Below are positions 50,815 to 59,635 of a DNA stretch of 64,000 bases, piece after piece. The position numbers and the translations under genes are program-made. The stretch comes from Palaeococcus ferrophilus DSM 13482 (lineage in GTDB: Archaea > Methanobacteriota_B > Thermococci > Thermococcales > Thermococcaceae): contig NZ_LANF01000007.1 of assembly GCF_000966265.1 (NCBI RefSeq), forward strand, positions 1 through 64,000, in the 5' to 3' direction. Under the pieces are notes generated by a model. That model saw only the letters and a list, made by a program, of their open reading frames with translations, did not search any database and was not told the DNA's origin. Position 1 is the stretch's first letter. Each line of letters opens with the position of its first letter.

Positions 50815-51018
50815 ATGGGAAACATAAGGCAGGGCTTCATTAAGAGAACCGCGAGGGAGCTCTTTGACCGCTATCCCAACGAGTTCACCAGGGACTTCGA
50901 GCACAACAAGAAGAAGGTCGAGGAGCTCACCAACATCACGAGCAAGACCATAAGGAACCGCGTTGCAGGTTACCTCACGAAGCTCGTCAGGATGAAGGAA
51001 GAGGGTAAGATGCTTTAA
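50815..51018 (+). CDS. rps17e: 30S ribosomal protein S17e
   Basis: This 67-residue protein is the archaeal/eukaryotic small-subunit protein S17e: [20 protein letters not shown], then [18 protein letters not shown] and [20 protein letters not shown] 50815 is preceded by GGAGGTGTGAAG; upstream in-frame codons from 50752 are not part of the family. It follows tRNA-Cys and may share that transcription region. Confidence 0.95.
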   Translation: MGNIRQGFIKRTARELFDRYPNEFTRDFEHNKKKVEELTNITSKTIRNRVAGYLTKLVRMKEEGKML

Positions 51019-51605
51019 AGTCCTCTTCTAACCCTTTTTATCTCTTCCAGGAGCTCTTTCGGCAGTTTGCTCTCCAGTTCTCGAAGCACCCTCTCGAACT
51101 CTTCATCGCTCTCCTTCGCGAGGCGTGTCATGAGGTTGTTCATGTAGCTCTCTATCAGCAGGCGAACTTCCTCAAGCTCCGCCTTCATGCGCAGGTACTC
51201 ATCTATGCGGCGCTCGATCTCCTCCAGGAACTCCGAGAGCTCCACCATCTTGACCTCTATTGGTTCCTGCGCCTTTATGAGCTCTCTGGCGTGCCGGTAC
51301 TCCCTGGTCTCCCTGGGCACCTTGGGCTCGTAGACCTCCGTTCCAAAGGCGTGCTGTGTGAGTAAAACCTCCAGACGGAAGCCCTTCTTTATTGAGTAAT
51401 ACTTCCTGGGCCGTCCCCTTGGGATTTTCTCTATCCTGCCCTCTATAAGGCCCGCCTCCTCGAGTATGCGGAGGTGCTCTAAAACGGCCTTCTGACCGAC
51501 CCCCAGCTCCTGAGAGAGCTCACTAACGAAATAGGGCCTTTTGGTGAGCATGAGCAGGATTCTCCGCCTCGTCTCATTTCCCAGCACATCGAGAAGTCTC
51601 CCCAT
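51015..51605 (-). CDS. ArsR-type winged-helix transcriptional regulator
   Basis: This 196-residue protein has a typical ArsR wHTH in residues about 1-75 ([52 protein letters not shown]) and a long helical C-terminus (about 100-190, [20 protein letters not shown]) likely for dimerisation. No metal-binding Cys pair is seen. ATG 51605 follows GGTGGAGAG. A dyad at 51647-51657 between its TATA and start may be its own operator. The stop overlaps S17e convergently. Confidence 0.85.
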   Translation of the reverse strand: MGRLLDVLGNETRRRILLMLTKRPYFVSELSQELGVGQKAVLEHLRILEEAGLIEGRIEKIPRGRPRKYYSIKKGFRLEVLLTQHAFGTEVYEPKVPRETREYRHARELIKAQEPIEVKMVELSEFLEEIERRIDEYLRMKAELEEVRLLIESYMNNLMTRLAKESDEEFERVLRELESKLPKELLEEIKRVRRGL

Positions 51606-51646
51606 CTCTCCACCGTAGGGCACTCCACCTCACCTCCTATTCTAAC

Positions 51647-51657
51647 CTTAAGTTAAG
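51647..51657. promoter_or_regulatory. inverted repeat upstream of the ArsR-type gene
   Basis: CTTAA-G-TTAAG is a perfect 5-bp dyad lying between a TTTAAG element (about 51668-51676, minus strand) and the gene start, the usual place for an autoregulatory site. It is short and AT-rich, so chance is possible. Confidence 0.35.
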
Positions 51658-51694
51658 AAAAAGGGAACTTAAATCTTTCGCTGGGTTCCGGAGG

Positions 51695-51982
51695 TCAGGC
51701 CTCTTCGGGGGGCACAAAAAACGGGGGGTGAAGATTGAAATCGCCGTGTTTCTCTGGTTTCATACCCACCCTAGCGTACTTTAATATCGCCCTCAGGGTC
51801 AACACATCGTCCAAGACGGCGTATTCCTTTGCGAGCTCTTCTGCGAGCTCTCTGGGGAGGCCGTTCTTTATCATCGCCCTCTTAAATGCTCTCCTGCTCC
51901 TCTTGAGGGTCCTTTTGATTCCGGCAAGCTCCCACAGGGTTCGGGGGAACAAAAGAAAAAGCCTCAAAAGGCCAATCAGCAT
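51695..51982 (-). CDS. small basic protein of the wHTH-linked operon
   Basis: This 95-residue protein has a short hydrophobic N-terminus (LIGLLRLFLLFPRTLWEL), then a strongly basic helix (IKRTLKRSRRAFKRAMIKNG) and a conserved-looking LAEELAKEYAVLDDVLTL. It could be a peripheral membrane protein. Its ATG overlaps the stop of the upstream gene as TAATG, so translation is coupled. Function is unknown. Confidence 0.6.
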   Translation of the reverse strand: MLIGLLRLFLLFPRTLWELAGIKRTLKRSRRAFKRAMIKNGLPRELAEELAKEYAVLDDVLTLRAILKYARVGMKPEKHGDFNLHPPFFVPPEEA

Positions 51983-52596
51983 TACAGCTCCTCCTCAAAC
52001 TCCTCCTCGACCTCAATGTGCTTCTTCTTGGCGCCCATGGCCTTTCCAAACTTCTCGAGTTTCTGAAAGTCAGCTACATTCCCTAACTTTTCGAGTTTCT
52101 GGAGGTCTGCCATCTTGCTCTGCATCATCGCGGAGATTATGGTTTTGATGACGTTAACGCTGTCCATGTACTCCCTCGTCAGCTCGAAGGCCTTGTCGGG
52201 CTCCATTCCAGCCTCCACAAGCTCCTTGTAGAAGTGGGCCACGTTCCTGCCGAGCTTCTCGGCCTTGTCCGGGTCGTAAACTTCGTTTAGGAGATCCTTG
52301 ATGGGGCCGAATATTGAGTCCATAATCTTCGGCAGGTGCTCGGAGACTGTCTCGAGAACCTCCTTGAGCTCCTCGGTGTCGTTACCTCCCTTCTCCTTTG
52401 GGAGTTCATCGAGGATGTCCTCGAGGGCGTCAATCTTGCGCTCTATCAGCTTTATGTCCTCCTCGCTTCTTGCCTCCTTGAGTTCCCTTGTGAGCTCCCT
52501 TATGGTCTCCTCCACGAACTTCCTTGCCCCTGCCTTACTCTCCATGGCCTCCATAACCTTCTTTCTGATCTCAGCCTCAAATTCCCTTTCGTCCAT
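51982..52596 (-). CDS. helical acidic protein of unknown function
   Basis: This 204-residue protein is almost wholly charged helix: long coiled-coil-like stretches (IRELTRELKEARSEEDIKLI, KIDALEDILDELPKEK), a middle LPKIMDSIFGPIKDLLNEVY, and near the C-terminus a duplicated unit ADLQKLEKLGN/ADFQKLEKFGK (about 163-186). CGAGGTGATTGGT precedes ATG 52596. It lies between a wHTH regulator and a small basic partner in one operon. It may be a sensor or effector for that regulator; no family was recognised. Confidence 0.6.
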   Translation of the reverse strand: MDEREFEAEIRKKVMEAMESKAGARKFVEETIRELTRELKEARSEEDIKLIERKIDALEDILDELPKEKGGNDTEELKEVLETVSEHLPKIMDSIFGPIKDLLNEVYDPDKAEKLGRNVAHFYKELVEAGMEPDKAFELTREYMDSVNVIKTIISAMMQSKMADLQKLEKLGNVADFQKLEKFGKAMGAKKKHIEVEEEFEEEL

Positions 52597-52616
52597 ACCA
52601 ATCACCTCGGGTATAA

Positions 52617-53060
52617 CTATGGTTGCTCAAAGTTGATGGGGATTCCGATTAATTCTAACCACCTGGCGACGAGTTCCCTGCTCAGGGAGTAAGTCTTTTC
52701 CCTCGAATTCTCCTGCTCCACAACCGCACCAAGCTCCACGAGCTCCCTTAGCTTTTCTCTAACTGTGTTGCGGGAGGCTTTGCCCCTACGCGCCTTAAGC
52801 TCGCGCGTTATCTGACTGATGTTAGCCTCCTTGAGGTCGAAGAGAATCTTAATGATCTCCCTCGCGATGTAGTCCCGCTTCACCTGGGGAACCATGATGT
52901 CTATGCTCAGGTCTCCGTACTGGGCGTAAACGTTGACGAGCTTAAGGTAGTTACTGGCCAGCTGGGAGGCTATCTCAAAGCTTTTCCTGAGCTCATTCAG
53001 GGCCTTTCGAAGACTCTGAACCTCCTGCGACAGCCTCTCGATTTCTTTTTCGTCCGCCAT
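52617..53060 (-). CDS. winged-helix transcriptional regulator with coiled-coil N-terminus
   Basis: This 147-residue protein has a coiled-coil start (EIERLSQEVQSLRKALNELR, about 4-35) and a C-terminal wHTH (IIKILFDLKEANISQITREL, RRGKASRNTVREKLRELVEL, about 88-125). The GKASRNTVREKL segment is the likely recognition helix. It heads an operon with the two following genes. A strong dyad at 53106-53123 and a TTTATAG box at about 53092-53098 lie upstream. Confidence 0.8.
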   Translation of the reverse strand: MADEKEIERLSQEVQSLRKALNELRKSFEIASQLASNYLKLVNVYAQYGDLSIDIMVPQVKRDYIAREIIKILFDLKEANISQITRELKARRGKASRNTVREKLRELVELGAVVEQENSREKTYSLSRELVARWLELIGIPINFEQP

Positions 53061-53105
53061 GTCCTCCCCTAATACCTAAGTCAGCTTTTATGCTATAAAG
53101 GGGTA

Positions 53106-53123
53106 GTGGTCAAAACTGACCAC
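53106..53123. promoter_or_regulatory. inverted repeat: operator or terminator
   Basis: GTGGTCA-AAAC-TGACCAC is a perfect 7-bp dyad overlapping the flippase stop and lying just upstream of the TATA box of the wHTH operon. On the minus strand it would form a hairpin followed by TACCCCTTTATA, so it might end the flippase transcript, or bind a regulator next to the TATA box. Confidence 0.5.
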
Positions 53124-54420
53124 GTAGGGAACGCCACGCTCCGAGGAGCTCCCCTCTGACAAGGAGGACGTAAACAATAACCGCTGGAATGAGGGAGTAC
53201 CTCGAAAGGAAAACCAGCGCCTGCAGGGGAAGGGCAATGATGACCGGCCGGTACACAAAGGCTCTAACTCCCAATCTTGAACGTGCAAAGAGCATAACCA
53301 CCCCAAAGATCAGCCCGTACCCCGCGAGAAGGCCAAGCATGGCCCCGTAGGCGCCCGTGGCCGGAACCAGAAGGAACCAGAGGAACAGCGAGAGGGCTAC
53401 TCCAAAAATTGACGCCGTGGTACCCTCGGCAACGTAGCGCGTGGATGAGAGGGCCACTATAGCGGGATTGTAGGCGACGTAGAGCTCTATGGCGAGAAGC
53501 GCTATGTAAAACTCCTCCCCTATTGAGAAGCCGAAGAGGTAGGTGAGCACTTCCCTACCGAGGAGCAGGCCGGCAAAGGTTATGAGAGCTATGACCACGC
53601 CGAGGATGGCAGTGGCCTTCTCAGCCAGCAGGCGAACGTACTCGAGGTCGTTTTTACCGTAGCGATAGGCGTAGAGGGGCATTATAGCCGACTGGAGCAC
53701 CTGGGGTAGGTATGTGAGCATGAAGGCGGCGCTCAGCGAGGCCGAGACTATCCCCGCCTCAACGCTCCCCGCGAGCTTCTCCGTCATGAAGTATGGCCCC
53801 TGGACGAGGAAGACCCCCGAGAGCGTGCCGAGAAAGGCTATGGAGGAGTAACCGGTGAGCAAACGGATGTCCTCCCTCCGCGGCCGCCCCAATGACCCTT
53901 GCCTCACAAGGTAAGCAATTCCAAAAACGCTTATTCCCCCGAGGAGGCCGAGGTAGGGTGAGTAAACGTTTCCCATGGTGAAGCCGAGCAGGAAGGCGAG
54001 AAATCCCACCGCAACGGAGTAGGCGTAAACCTCCCCCCTGTGGAGGCCGTAGAGGAGACTCCTCAGCGTGAGCTGGAGGGCGCGGAGGACGGCGATAAAA
54101 ACCCCGTAGAAGTTCAGGGGGAGAAGGACGAGCCCGACCAGAGGAAATGAGAGGCCCACCGTCGCAATGGACTTTATCCCCCTCTCATCGCCCCTCCCGA
54201 GAAACTCAGCGCCGTACTTTCCGAGTGCGACGGCAAAGAAGCTCAGAGGGATTGCCATAAGAAAGGCCTGGCTTATAAGGGAGTTTGCACTGCCGAGGGT
54301 TTCAACACCGTAGCGCCTGGATACGATGACGCTGTATATGAAACGGCTTGCCCCAAAAAGGGCCAGCGCCACGACGCTCGCAATCGAGTGCTTTACCATG
54401 ACCTTCCTTTCGTAGCTCAT
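53110..54420 (-). CDS. polysaccharide/lipid flippase (Wzx/MurJ-like, MOP superfamily)
   Basis: This 436-residue integral membrane protein has about twelve hydrophobic segments. It begins VKHSIASVVALALFGASRFIYS-like with RRYGVETLGSANSLIS (about 33-48), the usual N-terminal signature of oligosaccharide flippases. It likely flips lipid-linked sugars for surface polysaccharide or protein glycosylation. It lies 24 bases after the FUN14-like gene on the same strand. Confidence 0.8.
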   Translation of the reverse strand: MSYERKVMVKHSIASVVALALFGASRFIYSVIVSRRYGVETLGSANSLISQAFLMAIPLSFFAVALGKYGAEFLGRGDERGIKSIATVGLSFPLVGLVLLPLNFYGVFIAVLRALQLTLRSLLYGLHRGEVYAYSVAVGFLAFLLGFTMGNVYSPYLGLLGGISVFGIAYLVRQGSLGRPRREDIRLLTGYSSIAFLGTLSGVFLVQGPYFMTEKLAGSVEAGIVSASLSAAFMLTYLPQVLQSAIMPLYAYRYGKNDLEYVRLLAEKATAILGVVIALITFAGLLLGREVLTYLFGFSIGEEFYIALLAIELYVAYNPAIVALSSTRYVAEGTTASIFGVALSLFLWFLLVPATGAYGAMLGLLAGYGLIFGVVMLFARSRLGVRAFVYRPVIIALPLQALVFLSRYSLIPAVIVYVLLVRGELLGAWRSLRGQF

Positions 54421-54444
54421 GGAAAAAGGAAACCACAGGGGGAT

Positions 54445-54744
54445 TTAACCTTTGTGGAAGCCGAGGTAGAATCCCGCTATGAAGGCCCCTCCTCCGGGCA
54501 GGATAGCAAGCACCTTGTCGCTGAGGCTCAGCGCCTTACCGGCCGCCTCCTGCGTGAGGTTGAATAGTGCGTCAGTGTTTATGCTTATTACACCCTTTTG
54601 CTGGAGCCAGAAGAGGCTCAATACGTAGGCACCTATGAGGGCCAGCACGATTTGAATGAACTTCTTGAGTGCGTAGCCCGTTATGAAGCCGACCACTCCT
54701 CCAACGCCCACATCACCGGCGAGGTTGCCAAAGTTGATGTCCAT
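54445..54744 (-). CDS. FUN14-family membrane protein
   Basis: This 99-residue protein has the FUN14 pattern: VGGVVGFITGYALKKFIQIV (about 14-33), a second hydrophobic segment (LIGAYVLSLFWLQQKGVIS) and a Gly-rich C-terminal helix GGGAFIAGFYLGFHKG. The role of archaeal members is unknown. GGGGTGATGAA precedes ATG 54744. It heads a likely two-gene transcript with the flippase and is divergent from the oxidoreductase gene. Confidence 0.85.
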   Translation of the reverse strand: MDINFGNLAGDVGVGGVVGFITGYALKKFIQIVLALIGAYVLSLFWLQQKGVISINTDALFNLTQEAAGKALSLSDKVLAILPGGGAFIAGFYLGFHKG

Positions 54745-54837
54745 TTCATCACCCCTACCGTTTTAGGCTTTTTTCTGATAAAATCTTTTCGTTAGCCTTT
54801 TATACCCGCAAAATAGTTTTCACGTTGGTGGTAGCTC

Positions 54838-56154
54838 ATGAAGATTGTGATAGTGGGTTCCGGTACCGCCGGGAGCAACGCGGCGCTATTTGCGCGCAAA
54901 GCCGATAGAAAGGCTGAGATTACAGTTATAGGAAAGGAACCAACGATGCAGTATTCACCCTGCGCCCTGCCGCACGTCATAAGCGGCACCATTGAAAAGC
55001 CAGAGGACGTTATCGTCTTCCCCAACGGGTTCTACGAGAGGCAGAAGATAAACCTCATGCTGAACACCGAAGTTAAAGCCATAGACCGCGAGAGGAAAGT
55101 TGTAATCACGGATAAGGGCGAGGTTTCCTACGACAAGCTGATTCTAGCTGTTGGTTCAAGAGCCTTCGTCCCGCCGATTAAGGGCGTTGATAACGATGGC
55201 GTCTTCACGCTCAAGAGCCTCGACGACGTGAGGAGGATAAAGGCCTACATCGCCGAGAGGAAGCCGAAGAAGGCCGTAGTAATCGGCGCTGGACTGATAG
55301 GCCTTGAGGGAGCTGAAGCCTTCGCCAAGCTCGGCATGGAAGTCCTGGTTGTTGAACTGATGGACAGGCTCATGCCCACCATGCTCGATAAAGATACGGC
55401 GAAGCTCGTCCAGACGGAGATGGAGAAGCACGGCGTTTCCTTCCGCTTCGGGGTTGGAGTTAGCGAGATAATCGGAAGCCCCGTTGAGGCCGTTAAGGTA
55501 GGCGAAGAGGAAGTTCCAGCGGATATGGTTCTCGTTGCCACCGGCGTCAGGGCAAACACCGACCTGGCAAAAGGGGCCGGCCTCGAGGTGAACAGGGGAA
55601 TAGTCGTTAACGAGCACCTCCAGACGAGCGACCCGGAGGTCTACGCGATAGGCGACTGCGCCGAAGTTGTGGATGCGGTAACCGGCGGCAGAATCCTCAG
55701 CCAGCTCGGAACCTCAGCGGTGAGAATGGCGAAGGTAGCCGCCGAGCACATAGCGGGTAAGGACGTCTCCTTCAGACCCGTCTTCAACACGGCAATAACA
55801 GAGCTCTTCGGCCTTGAAATAGGCACCTTCGGAATCACGGAGGAGAGGGCCAAAAGGGAAGGCATCGAGGTAGCGGTCGGCAAGTTCAAGGGCTCAACCA
55901 AGCCCGAATACTACCCCGGAGGAAAGCCCATAACGGTCAAGCTGGTCTTTAGAAAGGCGGACAGGAAGCTCATCGGCGGCCAGATAGTCGGCGGCGAGAG
56001 AGTCTGGGGCAGGATAATGACGCTCTCCGCTCTGGCGCAGAAGGGAGCGACGGTTGAGGACATCGTTTACCTCGAGACCGCCTACGCCCCACCGATAAGC
56101 CCCACGATTGATCCCATAAGCATAGCCGCGGAAATGGCTCTCCGGCGCCTCTGA
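54838..56154 (+). CDS. NAD(P)H oxidase/CoA-disulfide reductase-like flavoprotein
   Basis: This 438-residue pyridine nucleotide-disulfide oxidoreductase has an FAD motif GSGTAGSNAALFARKA (8-23), single redox Cys42 in YSPCALPH, an NAD-binding GAGLIGLEGAEAFAKLG (about 151) and a second FAD element VYAIGDCAEV (about 272), with a C-terminal dimer domain. Thermococcales relatives reduce O2, polysulfide or CoA disulfide. A TTTATAC box at 54800 and a GGTGGT ribosome site precede ATG 54838. The precise substrate cannot be decided from sequence. Confidence 0.85.
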   Translation: MKIVIVGSGTAGSNAALFARKADRKAEITVIGKEPTMQYSPCALPHVISGTIEKPEDVIVFPNGFYERQKINLMLNTEVKAIDRERKVVITDKGEVSYDKLILAVGSRAFVPPIKGVDNDGVFTLKSLDDVRRIKAYIAERKPKKAVVIGAGLIGLEGAEAFAKLGMEVLVVELMDRLMPTMLDKDTAKLVQTEMEKHGVSFRFGVGVSEIIGSPVEAVKVGEEEVPADMVLVATGVRANTDLAKGAGLEVNRGIVVNEHLQTSDPEVYAIGDCAEVVDAVTGGRILSQLGTSAVRMAKVAAEHIAGKDVSFRPVFNTAITELFGLEIGTFGITEERAKREGIEVAVGKFKGSTKPEYYPGGKPITVKLVFRKADRKLIGGQIVGGERVWGRIMTLSALAQKGATVEDIVYLETAYAPPISPTIDPISIAAEMALRRL

Positions 56155-56221
56155 TGCTTCCATTATTTCTTTACGCAATTACATAATTCGATAATTGTGC
56201 AGGATGGAAAAGGCTTTATAG

Positions 56222-57259
<1,038 letters not shown>

Positions 57260-57266
57260 TTTATTT

Positions 57267-57318
57267 TTGTCCTTTTGTAAGAACGAAATGCATGCATATT
57301 GTCCTTGCGCGAGGACAA
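57267..57318. promoter_or_regulatory. operator with dyad and spaced half-site before ATPase 2
   Basis: TTGTCCT-TGCGCG-AGGACAA (57299-57318) is a 7-bp perfect dyad directly abutting the TTTATAAA box at 57321-57328. A further TTGTCCTT half-site lies 32 bases upstream (57267), three helical turns away on the same face. Together they suggest cooperative binding of a dimeric regulator. Confidence 0.55.
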
Positions 57319-57350
57319 GGTTTATAAAGATGTAACTCGAAGATAAGAGC

Positions 57351-58523
57351 ATGGACGGGAGGATACTCACATCCCTCATAGCAACGAGCAGACGGGTGAT
57401 GGCGTGGGCCAGGAAGTTCCCAAAGAGGCGCTTCCTCTTCCATGAGCTCAAAAGCATAGATGAGGAGTACTACGTTGGTGTCAAAGGGATTCGCGGCGTT
57501 GGCAAAACCGTTCTTTTACTTCAGCTGGCAAACGAGACTGGAAAAAGTGTCTATTTTTCCGCGGATTCTACGCTTATCAAGCCCTTCTCGCTCTATGAGG
57601 TTGTGAAAGCTCTCGCAGAGATGGGATACAGGAACGTCTTCGTGGACGAGATTCACAGGAAACCTGGTTGGGCCGAGGACTTAAAGACGCTCTACGACGA
57701 GCATGAGGTGAGAATCTTCTTCTCCGGCTCATCGGCCATTGACTTGGTGCATTCTGGGGCTGATCTATCAAGAAGGGTCGTTCTGAAAGAGCTTCCCCCA
57801 GCTTCTTTCAGGGAGTGGCTCAATATCAAGAAGGAATTTGATGTTCCAAGATACAGTCTAAAAGAAATCCTCTCAAAAGCCTTTGACCTGACAAATATGT
57901 ACACTGAATTCCACGCACTCTGGCGGGAGTACATGCGCGAAGGCGGCGTACTCTACCCGCGGAGCGGCTTTTACGATGCTCTTGACAACTCCATTAGAAA
58001 GGTTATCCTCGATGACCTCTCCGCGCTACGAGAGGTAAGCGTGAAGTACGAGACAGACGCGTTCAAGCTCCTCTACTTCATCGCCCGCTCGGCACCCTTT
58101 GAAGCGAACTACTCAAGGATAGCCAGGCACCTTGAGGTTTCGAAGAACATGGCGATTCGGCTCGTGGAAGACCTTTCTAAGGCAGGCCTTCTGGTTCCAG
58201 TGAATCCATGTGAAAGCCCCAGAAAGGAGCCCAAACTCTACCTAACAGTTCCTTTGAGGGAGTTCTTTGCCAAGAAAGGATTTGAGGTAAACAGAGGGGC
58301 CCTGAGAGAGGAGTTCTTTGTCAACCACCTGTGTCACTACGGCCTCTGCTACCTCAAGGGTAAGAGGGGTGAGAAAACGGCCGACTTCAAGGTTGGCGAA
58401 TGGGTCATCGAAGTGGGGGGTGAATCTAAGGGCCGCTACCAGAGGCCTGACTACATCGCCGTTGATGGCCTGATCACAGGAAAAGGCAGAGTCCCGCTGT
58501 TCCTCTTTGGGTTGCTTTACTGA
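57351..58523 (+). CDS. archaeal loner ATPase 2 (AAA_14/DUF4143 type)
   Basis: This 390-residue protein has Walker A GIRGVGKTVLLL (about 46), Walker B NVFVDEIHRKPGW (about 97), sensor IFFSGSSAIDLVHSG (about 121), RR at SRRVVLKELPPASFREWL, and a C-terminal DUF4143-like part with a winged-helix (YSRIARHLEVSKNMAIRLVE, about 248) and a nuclease-like end (EKTADFKVGEWVIEVGG). A TTTATAAA box 23-30 bases before ATG 57351 implies a leaderless message. It is regulated in all likelihood through the dyad immediately upstream. Confidence 0.85.
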   Translation: MDGRILTSLIATSRRVMAWARKFPKRRFLFHELKSIDEEYYVGVKGIRGVGKTVLLLQLANETGKSVYFSADSTLIKPFSLYEVVKALAEMGYRNVFVDEIHRKPGWAEDLKTLYDEHEVRIFFSGSSAIDLVHSGADLSRRVVLKELPPASFREWLNIKKEFDVPRYSLKEILSKAFDLTNMYTEFHALWREYMREGGVLYPRSGFYDALDNSIRKVILDDLSALREVSVKYETDAFKLLYFIARSAPFEANYSRIARHLEVSKNMAIRLVEDLSKAGLLVPVNPCESPRKEPKLYLTVPLREFFAKKGFEVNRGALREEFFVNHLCHYGLCYLKGKRGEKTADFKVGEWVIEVGGESKGRYQRPDYIAVDGLITGKGRVPLFLFGLLY

Positions 58524-58589
58524 GTTACGATACTCCTTGTTAGAGATCCTATTGCAAATCAAACCAGTTTGTGTCTATGGCGAGGGTGG

Positions 58590-59246
58590 CTAGGCACTTA
58601 CTGGAGGGGGCAGTAATATAAACAAAACCATCCCAATGCTGAAGGATACCAGATAAGCAATCATGCCGGCGTGAGATCTGAGACTCTTTCCAAGGAGATA
58701 AAACGATAGTACCCAAACTCCTATGACAAAAAAACTTTCGATTCCACGCCTTAAATATACAGGAAGGTATAAGTAGTCAACCACCCGGATCATCGTTATT
58801 ATCCATCCTGTGTATAGAAGAGGAAATAGGGAGGGTACCGGGTCTATCTCATGTTTGTTCAGCTTTAAAATACGGAGCGTTGGCTTGATTCCCAGTACCC
58901 AGAGGAAAACCCTAAAAATCACGCTTATTATCAAAATTACGGGCATCTCATAGAACCCGGCAAGCTCGAGGGCGAGCATGTGGGGGGTATAAAGGAAAAC
59001 GGCAATAGTAATGATCCTGGAGAATGTGAGGGGGGAATAAAACACCTGAAATGCCTATAACAGGAGCAGTACCATGAACCCCAAGGTGTTTTTTGAGTAC
59101 CCCTTTTCACCCACAATTAACGCGAGTGAGAGGGAAAGGAAAAGCAATATCGCCAGTGAAAGGGTAAGAACATTAGACATGACTCCGGAGTTCGGTCTTC
59201 TTTCCTCTTTAATTCGGTCATAGAGGTACTCCTTAACTGCCTTCAT
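58590..59246 (-). pseudogene. integral membrane protein interrupted by an in-frame TAG
   Basis: ATG 59246 opens KAVKEYLYDRIKEERRP and two hydrophobic segments, reaching LGFMVLLLL and then TAG at 59055-59057. The same frame continues without gap as AFQVFYSPLTFSRIITIAVF and four more hydrophobic segments to 58590, giving a 218-residue protein if the stop were sense. GTG 59045 could start the second part but has only a weak ribosome site. The stop interrupts what reads as one membrane helix region, so a nonsense mutation is the simplest view; two separate small genes are the alternative. Confidence 0.55.
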
Positions 59247-59257
59247 ACTTTTGTTCG

Positions 59258-59395
59258 CTAATAGGATCCCATCACCGAAATTATAGGGAGTAAGATATGA
59301 GGGGGAAATCCCGATTTGATTAAATACGGAGCAACAAAAATAAGTAAGAGGAGCGTTTGAAACAGAATAGAAGCCTTGAGTGTTCTGCCTTCCAT
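59258..59395 (-). CDS. small hydrophobic membrane protein
   Basis: This 45-residue product (EGRTLKASILFQTLLLLIFV, then a second hydrophobic stretch ILLPIISVMG) has an excellent GAGGTG ribosome site before ATG 59395 and a TTTAAAT promoter element at about 59452-59457. It is the first cistron upstream of the interrupted membrane gene. No family was recognised. Confidence 0.5.
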   Translation of the reverse strand: MEGRTLKASILFQTLLLLIFVAPYLIKSGFPPHILLPIISVMGSY

Positions 59396-59401
59396 AATTT
59401 A

Positions 59402-59441
59402 CACCTCAGCCTCATGCTTCTCCACCACTTTTTCTGAGGTG
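59402..59441. promoter_or_regulatory. inverted repeat covering the ribosome site of the small membrane gene
   Basis: CACCTCAG (59402-59409) and CTGAGGTG (59434-59441) are perfectly complementary. On the minus strand the second arm to be read contains the GAGGTG ribosome site of the gene at 59258-59395. If transcription begins before 59441 the site could be masked in a hairpin; if it begins near 59430, as the TTTAAA box suggests, the repeat would rather be an operator. The rest of 59442-59635 shows no gene. Confidence 0.35.
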
Positions 59442-59635
59442 ACACAACCAGATTTAAACATAACCCCTCAGCTTATCCTGACAGTATTTCCTTATATTTG
59501 GTCGGCTCTATGAGCATTTTTTACCCCCTCACAGACCTGCATTTATTGATATTTAGGGTATTCCCCGGTTGCCAACCCACGACTCACTTCATCTACTCTC
59601 CCTTACTAAAAAACGTTTTCGAACGACCGGAGAGT

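Noticed and set aside
56176-56197. CAATTA-N10-TAATTG repeat upstream of deoxyhypusine synthase
   Set aside because: The arms are short and wholly AT-biased in an AT-rich gap, so chance is likely.
59055-59057. TAG read as pyrrolysine or TGA codons in the pseudogene read as selenocysteine
   Set aside because: Nothing in the window encodes the machinery, the FdhA metal ligand here is Cys, and the pseudogene also needs a frameshift; ordinary nonsense decay is simpler.
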